Position numbers and translations under genes: made by a program. A stretch of 64,000 nt of DNA from Aristolochia californica (lineage: Eukaryota > Streptophyta > Magnoliopsida > Piperales > Aristolochiaceae), in the NCBI GenBank assembly GCA_029961685.1, contig JARWKL010000004.1, positions 23,441,610 to 23,505,609 on the forward strand, written 5' to 3'. The notes beneath the pieces are model-generated. The model was not told the origin of the DNA. It saw only the letters and a program-made list of their open reading frames with translations, and did no database searches. This document shows, in pieces, positions 1 through 14,059 of the stretch; the first letter of the stretch is position 1, and the number at the start of each line of letters is the position of its first letter.

Positions 1-2656
1 AGGTCAGCTTTTTGTAAATGGGCAAAATAATGGTTTGTTTGAGTCGAGTAAATTTCCCACCGCACGTTCACTTGGGAATTTAATATTATTCTCTTTAAAT
101 GGTTTGGAATCATAGGTCATTTGCATCTTGAACATGTTTCAAGCATTCATATCAATTTTTTAAAACATGTGTTGAAAAATACCTTTCTTATAAAATTTCG
201 AGCTATTAGGGTTGAACTAGTGGAATTTACCAAACTTGGATAGCAAAAATTTTGTGTTCATTTGTGCTGTGTGAATAAATTTTCTTTACTTACATTTTTT
301 ATTTCTATAAATTCTTTCTATACATAAACTCTAAAATTTTCATTTTGTCGTGATCTTTTTGCCTTTTATTATTTTTTTTACAAGATTAAGGGAAAACAAA
401 AACTCAAGTTTTGATTTAAGAAAAAGTATACATCTAAAATATAAATGCACAATGCACAAATTTAGAGAGAGATAATTCCAAACAATGTCTGTAAATTTTG
501 GGGATTGTAAACTCTTTTTAGTTTTTATATATCAGGTTCTACAATCGTCTAGAAAAGGGGGAGGTGAGGGATTTTTAAATGTGTGTTGACTCCCAATCCA
601 TAAATCATTCCTACCAAAAATATAGCCCGTCACGCATGATATATCACTTTACAATCATATATGATTGCAAGGTCAGTTTTTTGTAAATGATCAAAATAAT
701 GGCTTGTTTGACTCAGGTAAATATCCCACCGCACGTTCACTTGGGATTTTAATGTTATTCTCTTTAAAATGTTTGGATCCATACGTCATTTGCATCTTTA
801 ACATGTTTCAAGAATGCATATCCATTTTTAGAACATGTGTAGAAAAATCTATTTCTTATAAAATTCCGAGCTATTCGAGTTGAACTAATGGAATTTCCTA
901 AACTTGGATAACAAAACTTTTGTGTTCATTTGGGGTGTGTGAATAAATTTTATTTTCATACATTTATTACTGCTTTAAATTCTTTACATACATTAACTCT
1001 AAAATTTAAATTTTGTTGAGATCTATTTGCCTTTAATCTCTTTTTTTGTTTACGTGATGAAGGGAAAGTGAAAACTCAATTTTTGATTTAAGAAAAAAGT
1101 ATACATCTAAAATGCAAATGCACAATGCACGAAAGTAGGGAGAGATAATTCTAAAAAGTGTTTTGGAATTTTTAGGGATTGTAAAGTATTTTTAGTATTT
1201 AAATATAAGGTTCAGCGATCGTCGAGAAAAGGGGGAGGCAGGGGTTTTTTAACTGAGTGTTGACTCCCAATCCATAAGTCACTCCAACCAAAAATATAGC
1301 CCATTACGCATGATAAATCACTTTCCAATCATCTATGATCGTTAGGTCAGCTTTATGTAAATTGGCAAAATAAAGGCTTGTTTGACTCAGGTAAATATCC
1401 CACCTCACATTCACTTGGAAATTTAATGTTATTCTCTTTAAAAGGTTTGGATCCATAGGTCATTTGCATCTTTAACATGTTTCAAGCATGCATATCCATT
1501 TTTTAAAACATGTCCAGTAAAAAAAAATTCTTTTAAAATTTCGAGTTATTAGGGTCAAACTAGTGGAATTTCCCAAACTTGGATAACAAAACTTTTGTGT
1601 TCATTTGTGGTGTGTGAATAAATTTTTTTTACTTACGTTTGTTATTGCTTAAAATTCTTTCCATACATAAACTCTAAAATTTTCATTTTGTTTGGATCTA
1701 TTTGCCTTTTATCTCTTTTTTTTGTTTACGAGGTGAAGGGAAAGTGAAAACTCAAGAATTGATTTAAGAAAAAAGTATACATCTAAAATGGAAATGCACA
1801 ATGCCAAAATGTAGAAAGAGATAATTCAGAAAAGTGTCTATAATTTTTAGGCATTGTAAACTCTTTTCAGTTTATAATATATTAGGTTCTATAATCGTTG
1901 GGGGATTTTTAACTGAGTGTTGACTCCCAATCCATAAGTCATTCCTTCCAAAAATGTAGCCCGTTACGCAGGGTAAATCACATTACAATCATCTATGAAC
2001 GTTTGGTTAGCTTTTTTTAAATGGGCAAAAGAATGGCTTGTTTGACTCGGGTAAATATCCCTTCGCTTGTTCACTTGGGAATTTAATGTTATTCTCTTTA
2101 AAAGTTTGGATCCATAGGTCATTTTATTCTTTAACATGTTTCAAGCATGCATATCCATTTTTTAAAATATGTGTAGAAAAATCTCTTTCCTATAAATTCT
2201 GAGCTATTAGGGTTAAACTAGTGGAATTTCCCAAACTTGGATAACAAAACTTTTGTGTTCATTTGTGTGTGTGAATAAATTTTCTTTACTTACGTTTGTT
2301 ATTGCTTTTTATTGCTTTTTTATTCTTTACTTACATCAACTTGCCTTTTATCTCTTTTTTTTGTGTATGAGGTGAAGCGCAAGTGAAAACTCAAGTTTTG
2401 ATTTATGAAAAATGTATATATCTAAAATGGAAATGCACAATGCACAAATTTAGAGAGAGATAATTCCAAAGAGTGTTTGTAAATTTTAGGGAATGTAAAC
2501 TCTATTAAGTTTTTATATATCAGGTTCAGCAATCGTCGGGAAAAAGGGGAGGCAGGGATTTTTAACTAAGTGTTGACTCCCAATCCATAAGTCATTTCTT
2601 ACAAAAATATAGCCCGTTACGCATGATAAATCACTTTACATTCATCTATGATCGTT
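1..2656 (+). repeat. Four-monomer higher-order repeat, copy 1
   Basis: Monomer landmarks (GGATCC or its variant) lie at 106, 775, 1449 and 2108. The four monomers differ from each other but match the next four in order. Shared private variants include GTTGAAAAATACC (171 and 2826), the CATGATATATCAC variant with a GCAA..GTCAG junction (near 638 and 3295), and ATCTATGAAC followed by TTAGCTTT and GCAAAAGAATGG (1991 and 4658). Offsets are 2655-2667 bp, which is four units. Oddities: the fourth unit has a 10-bp microduplication ATTGCTTTTT (2301-2310 and 2311-2320) followed by loss of about 40 bp near 2338. The third unit lacks most of its G-rich box near 1896-1906. Confidence 0.85.
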
Positions 2657-5343
2657 AGGTCAGCTTTTTGTAATTGGGCAAAATAATGGTTTGTATAAGT
2701 CAAGTAAATTTCCCACCGCATGTTCACTTTCGAATTTAATATTATTCTCTTTAAAAGGTTTGCAGTCATAGGTTATTTGAATCTTTAACATGTTTCAAGC
2801 ATTCATATCCATTTTTTAAAACAAGTGTTGAAAAATACCTTTCTTATAAAATTTCGAGCTATAAGGGTTGAACTAGTGAAATTTCCCAAACTTGGATAAC
2901 AAAAATTTTGTGTTCATTTGTGGTGTGTGAATAAATTTTATTTACTTACATTTGTTATTTCTTTAAATTCTTTCCATACATAAACTCTAAAATTTTCATT
3001 TTGTCGTGATCTTTTTGCCTTTTACCACTTTTTTTGTTTACGAGATTAAGGGAAAGTAAAAACTCAAGTTTTGATTTAAGAAAAAAGAATACATCTAAAA
3101 TAGAAATGCACAATGCACAAATGTAGAGAGAGATAATTCCAAACAATGTCTTTAATTTTTAGGGATTGTAAACTCTTTTCAGTTTTTATATATCTTGTTC
3201 TACAATCGTCGGGAAAAGGGGGAGGCGGGGGATTTTTAACTATGTGTTGACTCCCAATCCATAAGTCAGTCCTAAAAAAATATAGCCCATTACGCATGAT
3301 ATATCACTTTACAATCATCTATGATCGCAATGTCAGCTTTTTGTAAATGCGCAAAATATTGGCTTGTTTGACTCGGGTAAATATCCCACCGCACGTTCAC
3401 TTCGAAATTTAATTTTATTCTCTTTAAAAGGTTTGGATCCATAGGTCATTTGCATCTTTAACATGTTTCAAGCATGCGTATCCATTTTTTAAAAGATGTG
3501 TAGAAAAATCTCTTTCTTATAAAATTCAAAGCTATTTGGGTTGAACTAGTGGAATTTCCCAAACTTGGATAACAAAACTCTTGTGATCATTTGTGGTGTG
3601 CGAATAAATTTTCTTTACTCACACTTTTACAGCTTTAAATTCTTTACTTACATTAACTCTAAATTTGACATTTTGTTGTGATTTATTTGCCTTTAATCTC
3701 TTTTTTTGTTTACGTGATAAAGGGAAAGTGAAAACTCAAGTTTTGATTTAATAAAAAAGTATACATCTAAAATGGAAATGTACAATGTACAAACATAGGG
3801 AGAGAAAATTCTAAAAAGTACCTGCAATCTTTGAGGGATTGTAAAGTATTTTATATATCAGGTTCAGCGAACGTCGAGAAAAGGGGGAGTCGGGGGTTTT
3901 TTAACAGAGTGTTGACTCCTAATCCATAAGTCATTCCTACCAAAAATATCGCCCATTACACACGATAATTCACTTTCCAATCATCTATGATCGTTAGCTC
4001 AGCTTTTTATAAATTGCCAAAATAAAGGATTGTTTGACTTGGGTAAATATCCCACCGCACATTCACTTCGGAATTTAATGTTATTCTCTTCAAAAGGTTT
4101 GGATCCATAGGTCATTTGCATCTTTAACATGTTTCAAGCATGCATATCCATTTTTTAAAACATGCGTAGAAAAATCTTTTTCTTTTAAAATTCCGAGTTT
4201 TTAGGGTCGAACTAGTGGAATTTCCCAAACTTGGATAACAAAACTTTTGTGTTCATTTGTGGTGTGTGAATAAATTTTTTTTACTTACGTTTGTTATTGC
4301 TTTTAATTCTTTCCATACATAAACTCAAAAATTTTCATTTTGTTGGGATCTATTTGCCTTTTATCACTTTTTATGTTTACGAGGTGAAGGGAAAGTGAAA
4401 ACTCAAGTATTGATTTAAGAAAAAAGTATACATCTCAAATGGAAATGCACAATGCAAAAATGTAGAGAGAGATAATTCAGAAAAGTGTCTGTAATTTTTA
4501 GGCATTGTAAACTCTCTTAAGTTGTTAATATATTAGGTTCTGCAATCGTCGAGAAAAGGGGGAGGCGGAGGATTTTTAACTGAGTGTTGACTCCCAATCC
4601 TTAAGTCATTCCTTCCAAACATATAGCCCATTGCATATGATAAAACAAATTACAATCATCTATGAACGTTAGGTTAGCTTTATGTAAATGGGCAAAAGAA
4701 TGGCTTGTTTGACTCGGGTAAATATTCCACCACTCGTTCACTTGGGAATTTAATGTTGTTCTCTTTAGAAGGTTTGGATCCATAGGTTATTTTCTTCTTT
4801 AACATGTTTCAAGCATGCATATCCTTTTTTTAAAACATGTGTAGAAAAATCTCTTTCTTATAAAATTCTGAGCTATTAGGGTTGAACTAGTGGAATTTGC
4901 CAAACTTGGATAACAAAACTTTTGTCTTCATTTGTGTGTGTGAATAAATTTTCTTTACTTTCATTTTTTATTGCTTTATATTCTTTCCATACACAAACTC
5001 TAAAAATTTTTATTTTGTTACGATCTATTTGCCTTTTATCTCTTTTTTTGTGTACGAGGTGAAGGGAATAAGAAAACTCAAGTTTTGATTTATGAAAAAA
5101 GTATATATATAAAATGGAAATGCACAATGCAAAAATTTAGAGAGAGATAATTCAAAAAAGTGTCTATAAATTTTAGGGATTGTAAAATCTATTTAGTTTT
5201 TATATATGAGGTTCAACAATCGTCGGGAAAAGGGGAGGTGGGGGATTTTTAACTGAGTATTGACTCCCAATCCATAAGTTATTCCATACAAAAATATACC
5301 CCGTTATGCATGATAAATCACTTTACAATCATCTATAATCATT
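2657..5343 (+). repeat. Four-monomer higher-order repeat, copy 2
   Basis: Landmarks are at 2762 (degenerate), 3435, 4101 and 4776. Each unit pairs with the unit four positions upstream in copy 1 through the shared variants listed there. The deletions seen in copy 1 at 1896-1906 and 2338 are absent here, so they arose in copy 1 after the two copies split. The following monomer (from 5344) does not obviously continue the four-unit register. Confidence 0.8.
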
Positions 5344-8300
5344 AGGTCAGCTTTTTGTAAATGGGCAAAATAATGGTTTGTTTAACTCGGGTAATTATCC
5401 CACCTCACATTCACTTGGGAATTTAATGTTATTCTCTTTCAAAGGTTTTGATCCATTGGTCATTTTCATCTTTAACATGTTTCAAGCATGAATATCTATT
5501 TTTTAAAACATGCATAGAAAAATCTCTTTCTTTTAAAATTCCGAGCTATTAAGGTTGAACTAGTGGAATTTCCGAAACTTCAATAACAAAAATTTCGTGT
5601 TCTTTTGTGGTGTGGAAAAAAATTTTCTATACTTACGTTTGTTATTGGTTTAAATTCTTTCCATACATAAACTCTAAAATTTTCATTTTTTTGTGATCTT
5701 TTTGACTTTTATCTCATTTTTTGTTTACGAGATGAAGGGAAAGTGAAAAACTCAAGTTTTGATTTAAGAAAAAAGTATAAATCTCAAATGGAAATGCACA
5801 ACGCACAAATGTAGAGAAAGATAATTCCAAAAAGTATCTGTAATTATTTTTTGAATTATATATCAGGTTTTGCAATTGTCGGGACAAGGAGGAGGGGGGG
5901 AGGGATTTTTAACTGAGCGTTGACTCCAAATCCATTAGTCATTCCTTACAAAAATATATCCCGTTACGCATGATAAATTACTTTACAATCATTTATGATT
6001 GTTAGGTGAGCTTTTTGTAAATGGGCAAAATAATGGCTTGTTTGAGACAGGTAAATATCCCACCGCACGTTCACTTAGGAAGTTAATGTTATTCTCTTTA
6101 AAAGGTTTGGAATCATAGGTCATTTGCTTCTTTAACATGTTTCGAACATGCATATCCATTTTAAAAAAATGTCTAGAAAAATCTATTTTTTATTAAATTC
6201 CGAGCTATTAGGGTTGAACTAGTGGAATTTCCCATACTTGGATAACAAAAATTTTGTGTTCATTTGTGGTGTGGGAATAAATTTTCTCTACTTACATTTA
6301 TTATTGCTTTAAATTATTTCCACACATTAACTCTAAAATTTTCATTTTGTTCTGATCTAATTGCCTTTTATATCTTTTTTTGTTTACGAGATGAAGGGAA
6401 AGTGAAAATTCAAGTTTTGATTTGAGAAAAAAGTATATATCTAAAATGGAAATGCTCAATGCACAAATGTTGAGAGATATAATTCCAAAAAGTGTATGTA
6501 ATATTTAGGGATTGTAAACTTTTTTTAGTTTTTTACATATCAGGTTCTACAATCATCGAGAAAAGAGGGAGGCAGGGGATTATTAACTGAGTGTTGACTC
6601 CCAATCCATAAGTCATTCCTTACCAAAATATAGCCCGTTATGCATGATATATCACTTTAAAATAATTTATGATAGCAAGGTCAGCTTTTTAAAAATGGGC
6701 AAAATAATGGCTTGTTTGACTCGGGTAATTATCCCACCACATGTTCACTTGGGAATTTATTGTTATTCTCTTTAAAAAGTTTTGATCCATAGGCCATTTT
6801 CAAATTTAACATGTTTCACGCATGCATATCCATTTTTTAAAACATGCGTAGAAAAATATTTTTCTTTTAAAATTCCGAACTATGAGGGTTGATCTAGTGG
6901 AATTTTCCAAACTTCGATAACAAAAATTTCGTATTCATTTGTGGCGTGAAATTTTTTTTCTTTAGTTACGTTTGTTATTGCTTTAAATTCTTTCCATACA
7001 TAAACTCAAAAATTTTCATTTTGTTGTGATCTATTTGCCTTTTTTCTCTTTTTTTGTTTACCAAATGAAACGAAAGTGAAAACTCAAGTTTTGATTTAAG
7101 AAAAAAGTATACATCTAAAATGGAAATGCACAATGCACAAATGTAGAGAGAGATAATTCCAAAAAGTGTCTGTAATTTTTAGGGATTGTAAAGTATTTTT
7201 AGGTTTTATATATCAGGTTCTGCAATCGTTGGGAAAAGGGGGAAGCGGGGGCTTTTTAACTGAGTGTTGACTCCCAATCCATAAGTAATTCCTTACAAAA
7301 ATAAAGCCCGTTATGCATGATAAATCAATTTCCAATCATATATGATCGCTACGTCAGCTTTTTATAAATGGGAAAAATAAAGGCTTGTTTGACTCGAGTA
7401 AATATCCAATCGCACGTTCACTTGGGAATTTTATGTTATTCTCTTTAAAATGTTTGGATCCACACGTCCTTTGCATTTGTAACATGTTTCAAGCATGCAT
7501 ATCCATTTTTTAAAACATGTGTAGAAAAATCTTTTTCTTATAAAATTCCGACCTATTTGGGTTGATCTAGTGGAACTTCGCAAACTTGGATAACAAAACT
7601 TTTGTGTTCATTTGTGGTGTGTGATTAAATTTTCTTTACTTATATTTTTTATGGCTTCAAATTCTTTCCATACATAAACTATAAAATTTTCGTTTTGTTG
7701 TGATCTATTTGCCTCTTATCTCTTTTTTTGTTTACATGATGAAGGGAAAGTGATAACTGAAGTGTTGATTTAAAAAAAAAAATTATACATTTAACATGGA
7801 AATGCACAATGCAGAAATTTAGAGAGAGATAATTCCAAAAAGTGTCTATAATTTTTTGGAATTGTAAACTCTTTTGAGTTTTGTATATATCAATTTCTAC
7901 AATTGTCGAGAAAAGGGGGAGGCAGGGGATTTTTGATTGAGTGTTGACTCCCAATCCATAATTCATTCCTTAAAAACATATAGCCAGTTATGCATGATAT
8001 ATCACGTTACAATCATCTATGATCGTAGGGTCAAGTTTTTGTTAATGGGCAAAATAATGGCTTGTTTGACTCAAAAAAATATCCCACCGCATGATCAATT
8101 TGGAATTTAATGTTATTCTCTTTAAAAGGTTTGGATCCATAGGTAATTTACATCTTTAACAAGTTTTAAGCATGCATATCCATGTTTTAAAACATGTGTA
8201 TAAAAATCCCTTTTTTTAAAATTCCTACTTATTAGAGTTGAACTAGTGGAATTTCCCAAACTTCGATTAAAAAAATTTCGTATTCATTTGTGGTGTGTGA

Positions 8301-11300
8301 ATAAATTTTCTTAACTTAGGTTTGTAATTGCATTAAATTCTTTCTATTCATAAACTCTAAATTTTCATTTTGTTGTGATCTATTTGCCTTTTATCTCTTT
8401 TTTGTTTACGAGATGAAGGGAAAGTGAAAAATCAAAATTTGATTTAAGAAAAAAGTACAATGCACAAATGTAGAGAAAGATGATTCCAAAAAGTGTTTGT
8501 AATTTTTATGGATTTTAAATTCATTTTAGTTTTTATATATCAGGTTATGCAATCGTCGGGAAAAGAGGTAGGTGGGGGAATTTTAACTGAGTGTTGACTC
8601 CCAATTCATATGTCATTCCTGACAAAAATATAGCCCGTTATACATGATAAATCACTTTACAATCACCTATGATGGTTAGGTCAGCTTTTTTTAAATGGGC
8701 AAAATAATGGCTTGTTTGACTCGGGAAAATATCCCACCGCACGTTCAGTTGGGAATTTAATGTTATTCTCTTTGAAAGGTTTGGATCCATAGGTCTCTTG
8801 CATATTTAACGTGTTTCAAGCATGCACATCCTTTTTTAAAACATGCGTAGAAAAATCACTTTCTTATAAAATTCCGAGCAATTAGTGTTGAACTAGCGGA
8901 ATTTCCCAAACTTGTATAGAAAAAATTTTGTGTTCATTTGTGGTGTGTGAATATATTTTCTTTACTTACATTTTTTATTGCTTTAAATTCTTTCCATACG
9001 TTAACTCTAAAATTTTCATTTTGTTTTGATTTATTTGCCTGTATATCTTTTTTTTGTTTACGAGATGAAGGGAAAATGAAAACTCAAGTTTTGATTTAAG
9101 GAAAAAGTATACATCTAAAATGAAAATGCACAATGCACAAATGTAGAGAGAGATAATTCCAAAAAGCGTCTGTAATTTTTAGGGATTGTAAACTCTTTTT
9201 AGTTTTTATATATCAGGTTCTGCAATCGTCAGGAAAAAGGGAAGCGGGGGATTTTTAACTGAGTGTTCACTCCCAATCCATAAGTCATTCCATACAAAAA
9301 TATAGCCCGTTGTGCATGTTTAATCACTTTAAAATCATCTATGATCGTTAGGTCAGCTTTTTGTAAATGGGCAAAATAATGGCTTGTTTGACTCAGGTAA
9401 ATATCCCACCGAACGTTCACTTGGGAATTTAATGTTATTATCTTTAAAAGGTTTGGATCCGTAGGTTATTCGAATCTTTAACATGTTTCAAGCATGCATA
9501 AACATTTTTTAAAACAAGTGTAGAAAAATCTCTTTGTTATAAAACTCTGAGCTAATAGGGTTGAACTAGTGGAATTTCCTAATCTTGGATAACACAACCT
9601 ATGTGTTCATTTGTGGTGTGTGAATAAATATTCTTTACTTACATTTGCTATTGGTTTAAATTCTTTCCATACATAAACTCTAAAAATTTTATTGTGTTGT
9701 GATCTATTTTCTTTTTATCTCTTTTTTGGTTTACTTGAAGAAGTGAAAGTGAAAACGAAGGTTTTGATTTAAGAAAAAGGTATACATCTAACTAGAAAGG
9801 CACAATACACAAATGTTGAGAGAGAATTCAAAAAAGTGTTTGTAATTTTTAGGGATTGTAAACTCTTTTTAATTTTTATATATCAGGATCTGCAATCGTC
9901 GGGAAAAGGGAGAGGCGGGGGATTTTTAACTGAGTGTTGGCACCCAATCCAAAAGCCATACCTTAAAAAAATATAGCCTGTTATGCATGATAAATCACTT
10001 TATAATCATCTTTATCGTTAGGTCAGCTTTTTGTAAATTGGCAAAATAATGGCTCCTTTGACTAGGATAAATATCCCATCGAACTTTCACTTGGGAATTT
10101 AATGTCATTCTCTTTGAAAGGTTTGGATCCATATGTCATTTGCATCTTTGACATGTTTCAAGCATGCAAATCCATTTTTTAATACATGTGTAGAAAAATC
10201 TGTTTGTTATAAAATTTTGAGCTATTAGGGTTGAACTATTGGAATTTTCCCAAACCTGGGATAACAAAACTTTAGTGTTCATTTTTAGTGTGTGAATAAA
10301 TTTTCTTTACTCACATTTGTTATTGCTTTAAATTTTTTCCATATATAAACTCAAAAATTTTCATTTAGTTGTGAGCTGCCTTTTATCTTTTTTTTTTTTA
10401 CGAGATGAAGGGAAAGTAAAAACTCAAGTTTTGATTTAAAAAAAAAGGATACATCTAAAATGGAAATGCACAATGCACAATGTAGAGAGAGATAATTCCA
10501 AAAAAGTGACAGTAATTTTTAAGGATTGTAAACTCTTTTTCGTTTTTATCTATCAAGTTCTCTAATCGTCAATAAAAGGAGGAGGCGGCGAATTTTTAAC
10601 TGAGTGTTGACTCCCAAATCCATAAGTCATTCCATTCAAAAATATAACCCGTTACGCATGACAAATCACTTTACAATCATCTATGATCATTAGGAAAGCT
10701 TTTTGTAAATGGGCAAAATAATGGCTTGTTTGATTCAGGTAAATATCCCACCGAACGTTTTTAGGAATGTAATGTTATTATCTTTAAAACGTTTGGATCC
10801 ATAGGTCATTTGCATCTTTAACATGTTTCGAGCATGCATATCCATTTTTTAAAACATGTGTAGAAAAATTTATTTCTTATGAAATTCTGAGCTATAAGGG
10901 TTGAACTAGTGGAATTTCCCAAACTTGGATAACAAAACTTTTTTGTTCAATTGTGGTGTGTGAATAAATTTTCTTTGCTTACATTTGTTATTGCTTTGAA
11001 TTCTTTCCCTACATAATATCTAAAATTTTCATTTCTTTGTGATCTATTTGCCTTTTATCTCTTTCTTTTGTTTACGAGATGAAGTGAAAGTAAAAACTCT
11101 AGTTTTGATTTAAGAAAAAAGTATACATCTAAAATAGAAATGCAAAATGCACAAATTTAGAGAGAGATAATTCTAAAAAGTGTCTATAAATTTTAGGGAT
11201 TATAAACTCTTTTTAGTTTCTATATATCAAGTTCTACAATCGTTGGGAAAACGGGGAGGCGGAGGATTTTTAACTGGGTGTTGACTCCCATTCTGCAAGT

Positions 11301-13311
11301 CATTCCTTACAAAAAGATAGCCCTTTACGCATGATAAATCACTTTACAATCATCTATGATCATTAGGTATGCTTTTTGTAAATATCATTTGGGAATTTAA
11401 TGTTATTATCTTTAAAATGTTTGGATCCGTAGGTCATTTGCATCTTTAATATGTTGCAAGCATGCATATCCTTTTTTAAAAAACATGTGTAGAAAAATCT
11501 TTTTCTTATAAAATTCCGACCTATTAGGGTTGAACTAGTGGAATTTCCCAAACTTGGATAACAAAACTTTTGTGTTCATTTTTGGTGTGTGAATAAATTT
11601 TCTTTACTTACATTTGTTATTCCTTTAAATTCTTTCCATATATAAACTCTAAAATTTTCAATTTGTTGTATTCTATTTGCCTTTTAACCCTTTTTTTTAC
11701 GAGATAAATGGAAAGTCAAAACTCATGTTTTTAATTAAGAGAAAAGTTTACATCTAAAAAGGAAATGAAAAATGCACAAATGTAGAGTCAGATAATTCCA
11801 AAAAGTGTTTGTATTTGTTAGGGATTGTAAAATATTTTTAGTTTTCATATAAGAGGTTCTGTAATCATCGGGAAAAGGGGTAGGCGGAGGATTTTTAACT
11901 AAATGATGTCTCCCAATCCATTAGTCATTCCTTACAAAAATATAGCCCGTTATGCATTATAAATCACTTTAAAATCATTTATGATCATTAAGTCAGCTTT
12001 CTGTGAATGGGTAAAATAATGGGTTGTGTGACTCGGATAAATATCCCACCGCACGTTCACTTGGGAATATAATGTTATTTTCTTTAAAAGGTTCAGATCC
12101 ATAGGTCATTTGCATCTTTAACATGTTTCAAGTGTGCATATCTATTTTTTTAAAACATGTGTTGAAAAATCTTTTTCTTATAAAATTCCGAGCTATTAGG
12201 GTTGAAATAGTGGAATTTTCCAAAACTTGGAGAACAAAACTTTTGTGTTCATTTCTGGTGTGTGAATAAATTTTCTTTACTTATATTTGTGATTGCTTTA
12301 AATTCTTTCCATACACAAACTCTAAAATTTTCATTTTGTTGTGATCTATTTGCCTTTTTTCGATTTTTTGTTAACGAGCCGAAGGGAAAGTGAAAACTCA
12401 AGTTTTGTTTCAAGAAAAAAGAATATATCTAAAATGGAAATGCACAATGAAAAAATGTAGAGAGAGATAATTCCAAAAAGTGTCTGTAATTTTTAAAGAT
12501 TGTAATCTCTTTTTAGTTTTTATATACCAGGTTCTGTAATCATTACGAAAAGGAGGAAACGGGGGTTTTTAAACTGAGTAATAATCCATAGGTCATTCCT
12601 TACAAAAATATAGCCCATTACGCATGATAAATCACTTTAGAATAATCTATGATCATTAGCTCAGGTTTTTGTAAATGGGCAAAAAAATGGCTTGTCTGAA
12701 TCGGGTAAATATCCAACTGTACGTTCACTTGGGAATATTACGTTATTCTTTTTTAAAATTTTTGATCCATAGGTCATTTTCATTTTTAACTTGTTTCAAG
12801 CATGCATATCCAGTTTTAAAACATGCGTAGAAAAATCTCTTTCTTACAAAATTCCGAGCCATTAGGGTTGAACTAGTGGAATTTTCACAAAGTTGGATAA
12901 CAAAACTTTTGTGTTCATTTGTGGTGTGTGAATAAATTATCTTTAGTTAAATTTTTTATTGCTTTAAATTCTTTCAATACATAAACTCTAAAATTTTCAT
13001 TTTGTTGGGATCTATTTGCCTTTTTTCTATTATTTGTTGACGAGATGAAGGGAAAGTGAAAACTCAAGTTTTGTTTTGAGAAAAAAGAATATATCTAAAA
13101 TGGAAATGCACAATTCAAAAATGTAGAGGGAGATAATTCCTAAGATTGTAAACTCTTTTTTAGTTTTTATATATCTGGTACTGTAATTGTTAGAAAAAGC
13201 AGGAAACGGGGGTTTTTTAACTGAGTGTTGATTCATAATCTGTAGCTCATTCCTTACAAAAATATAGCCCATTGCACATGATAAATCACTTTAGAATAAT
13301 CTATGATCGTT
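5344..13311 (+). repeat. Twelve diverged satellite monomers without clear higher-order register
   Basis: Landmarks are at 5449, 6109, 6783, 7456, 8133, 8783, 9455, 10125, 10795, 11423, 12095 and 12763. Units carry many private substitutions and small indels. Larger changes: about 22 bp lost near 8457, so that AAAAAAGTA joins CAATGCACAAATG; about 45-50 bp lost at 11371-11390; about 10 bp lost near 12581 after the G-box; and about 25 bp lost near 13140. From about 12500 the units carry a GGAGGAAAC variant of the G-box, which leads into the next block. Confidence 0.9.
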
Positions 13312-14059
13312 AGCTCTACTTTATGTAAATGGGCAAAAAAATGACTTGTCTGACTCGGGTAAATATCCAACCGCACGTTCACTTGGGAATATAATGTTAT
13401 TGTTTTTAAAAGTTTTTTATCCATAGGTCATTTGAATCTTTAACATGTTTCAAGCATGCATATCCAAAACATGTGTAGGAAAATCTATTTCTTATAAAAT
13501 TCCGAGCTATTAGGGTTGAACTAGTAGAATTTTCCCAAAGTTGGATAACAAAACTTTTGTGTTCATTTGAGATGTGTGAATAAATTTTTTTTTACTTAAA
13601 TTTGTTATTGCTTTAAATTCTTTCAATATATAAACTCTAAAATTTTCATTTTGTTGTGATCTATTTGCCTTTTTTCTATTATTTGTTGACGAGATGAAGG
13701 GAAGGGAAAGTGAAAAGTCAAGTTTTCTTTTAAGAAAAATGTATACATCTAAAATGGAAATGCACAATGCAAAAATGAAGACAGAGATAATTCCAAAAAG
13801 TGTCTGTAATTTTTAGGGATTGTAAACACTTTTTAGTTTTTATATATCAAGTTCTGTAATCGTCAAGAAAAGGAGGAAACAGGGGTTTTTTAACTGAGTG
13901 TTGACTCATAATCCATTAGTCATTCCTTACAAAAAATATAGCCAATTACGCATGATAAATCACTTCAGAATAATCTATGATCATTAGGTCAGCATTTTGT
14001 AAATGGGCAAAATAATTGCTTGTTTGACTCGGGTAAATATCCCACCGCACGTTCACTTG

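Noticed and set aside
665..883. 72-codon plus-strand open frame, and similar ones at 25915-26103, 39250-39468 and 39928-40155
   Set aside because: They lie wholly inside ordinary satellite monomers, correspond to the same repeat positions and are broken in nearly all other copies. The two at 39250 and 39928 exist only because that monomer was duplicated.
3209..3230. G-rich box as a retrotransposon polypurine tract bordering an LTR
   Set aside because: It is purine-rich, but no TG...CA-bounded LTR, primer-binding site or coding domain lies beside it in any monomer.
11230..11256. CENP-B-box-like sequence ATCGTTGGGAAAACGGGG (also near 46217, 53308 and 40909)
   Set aside because: The canonical box needs TTCG, then seven bases, then CGGG. 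Here the first base is A and the spacing is eight or nine bases; most monomers also have AAAAGGGG in place of CGGG. The likeness comes from the G-rich box.
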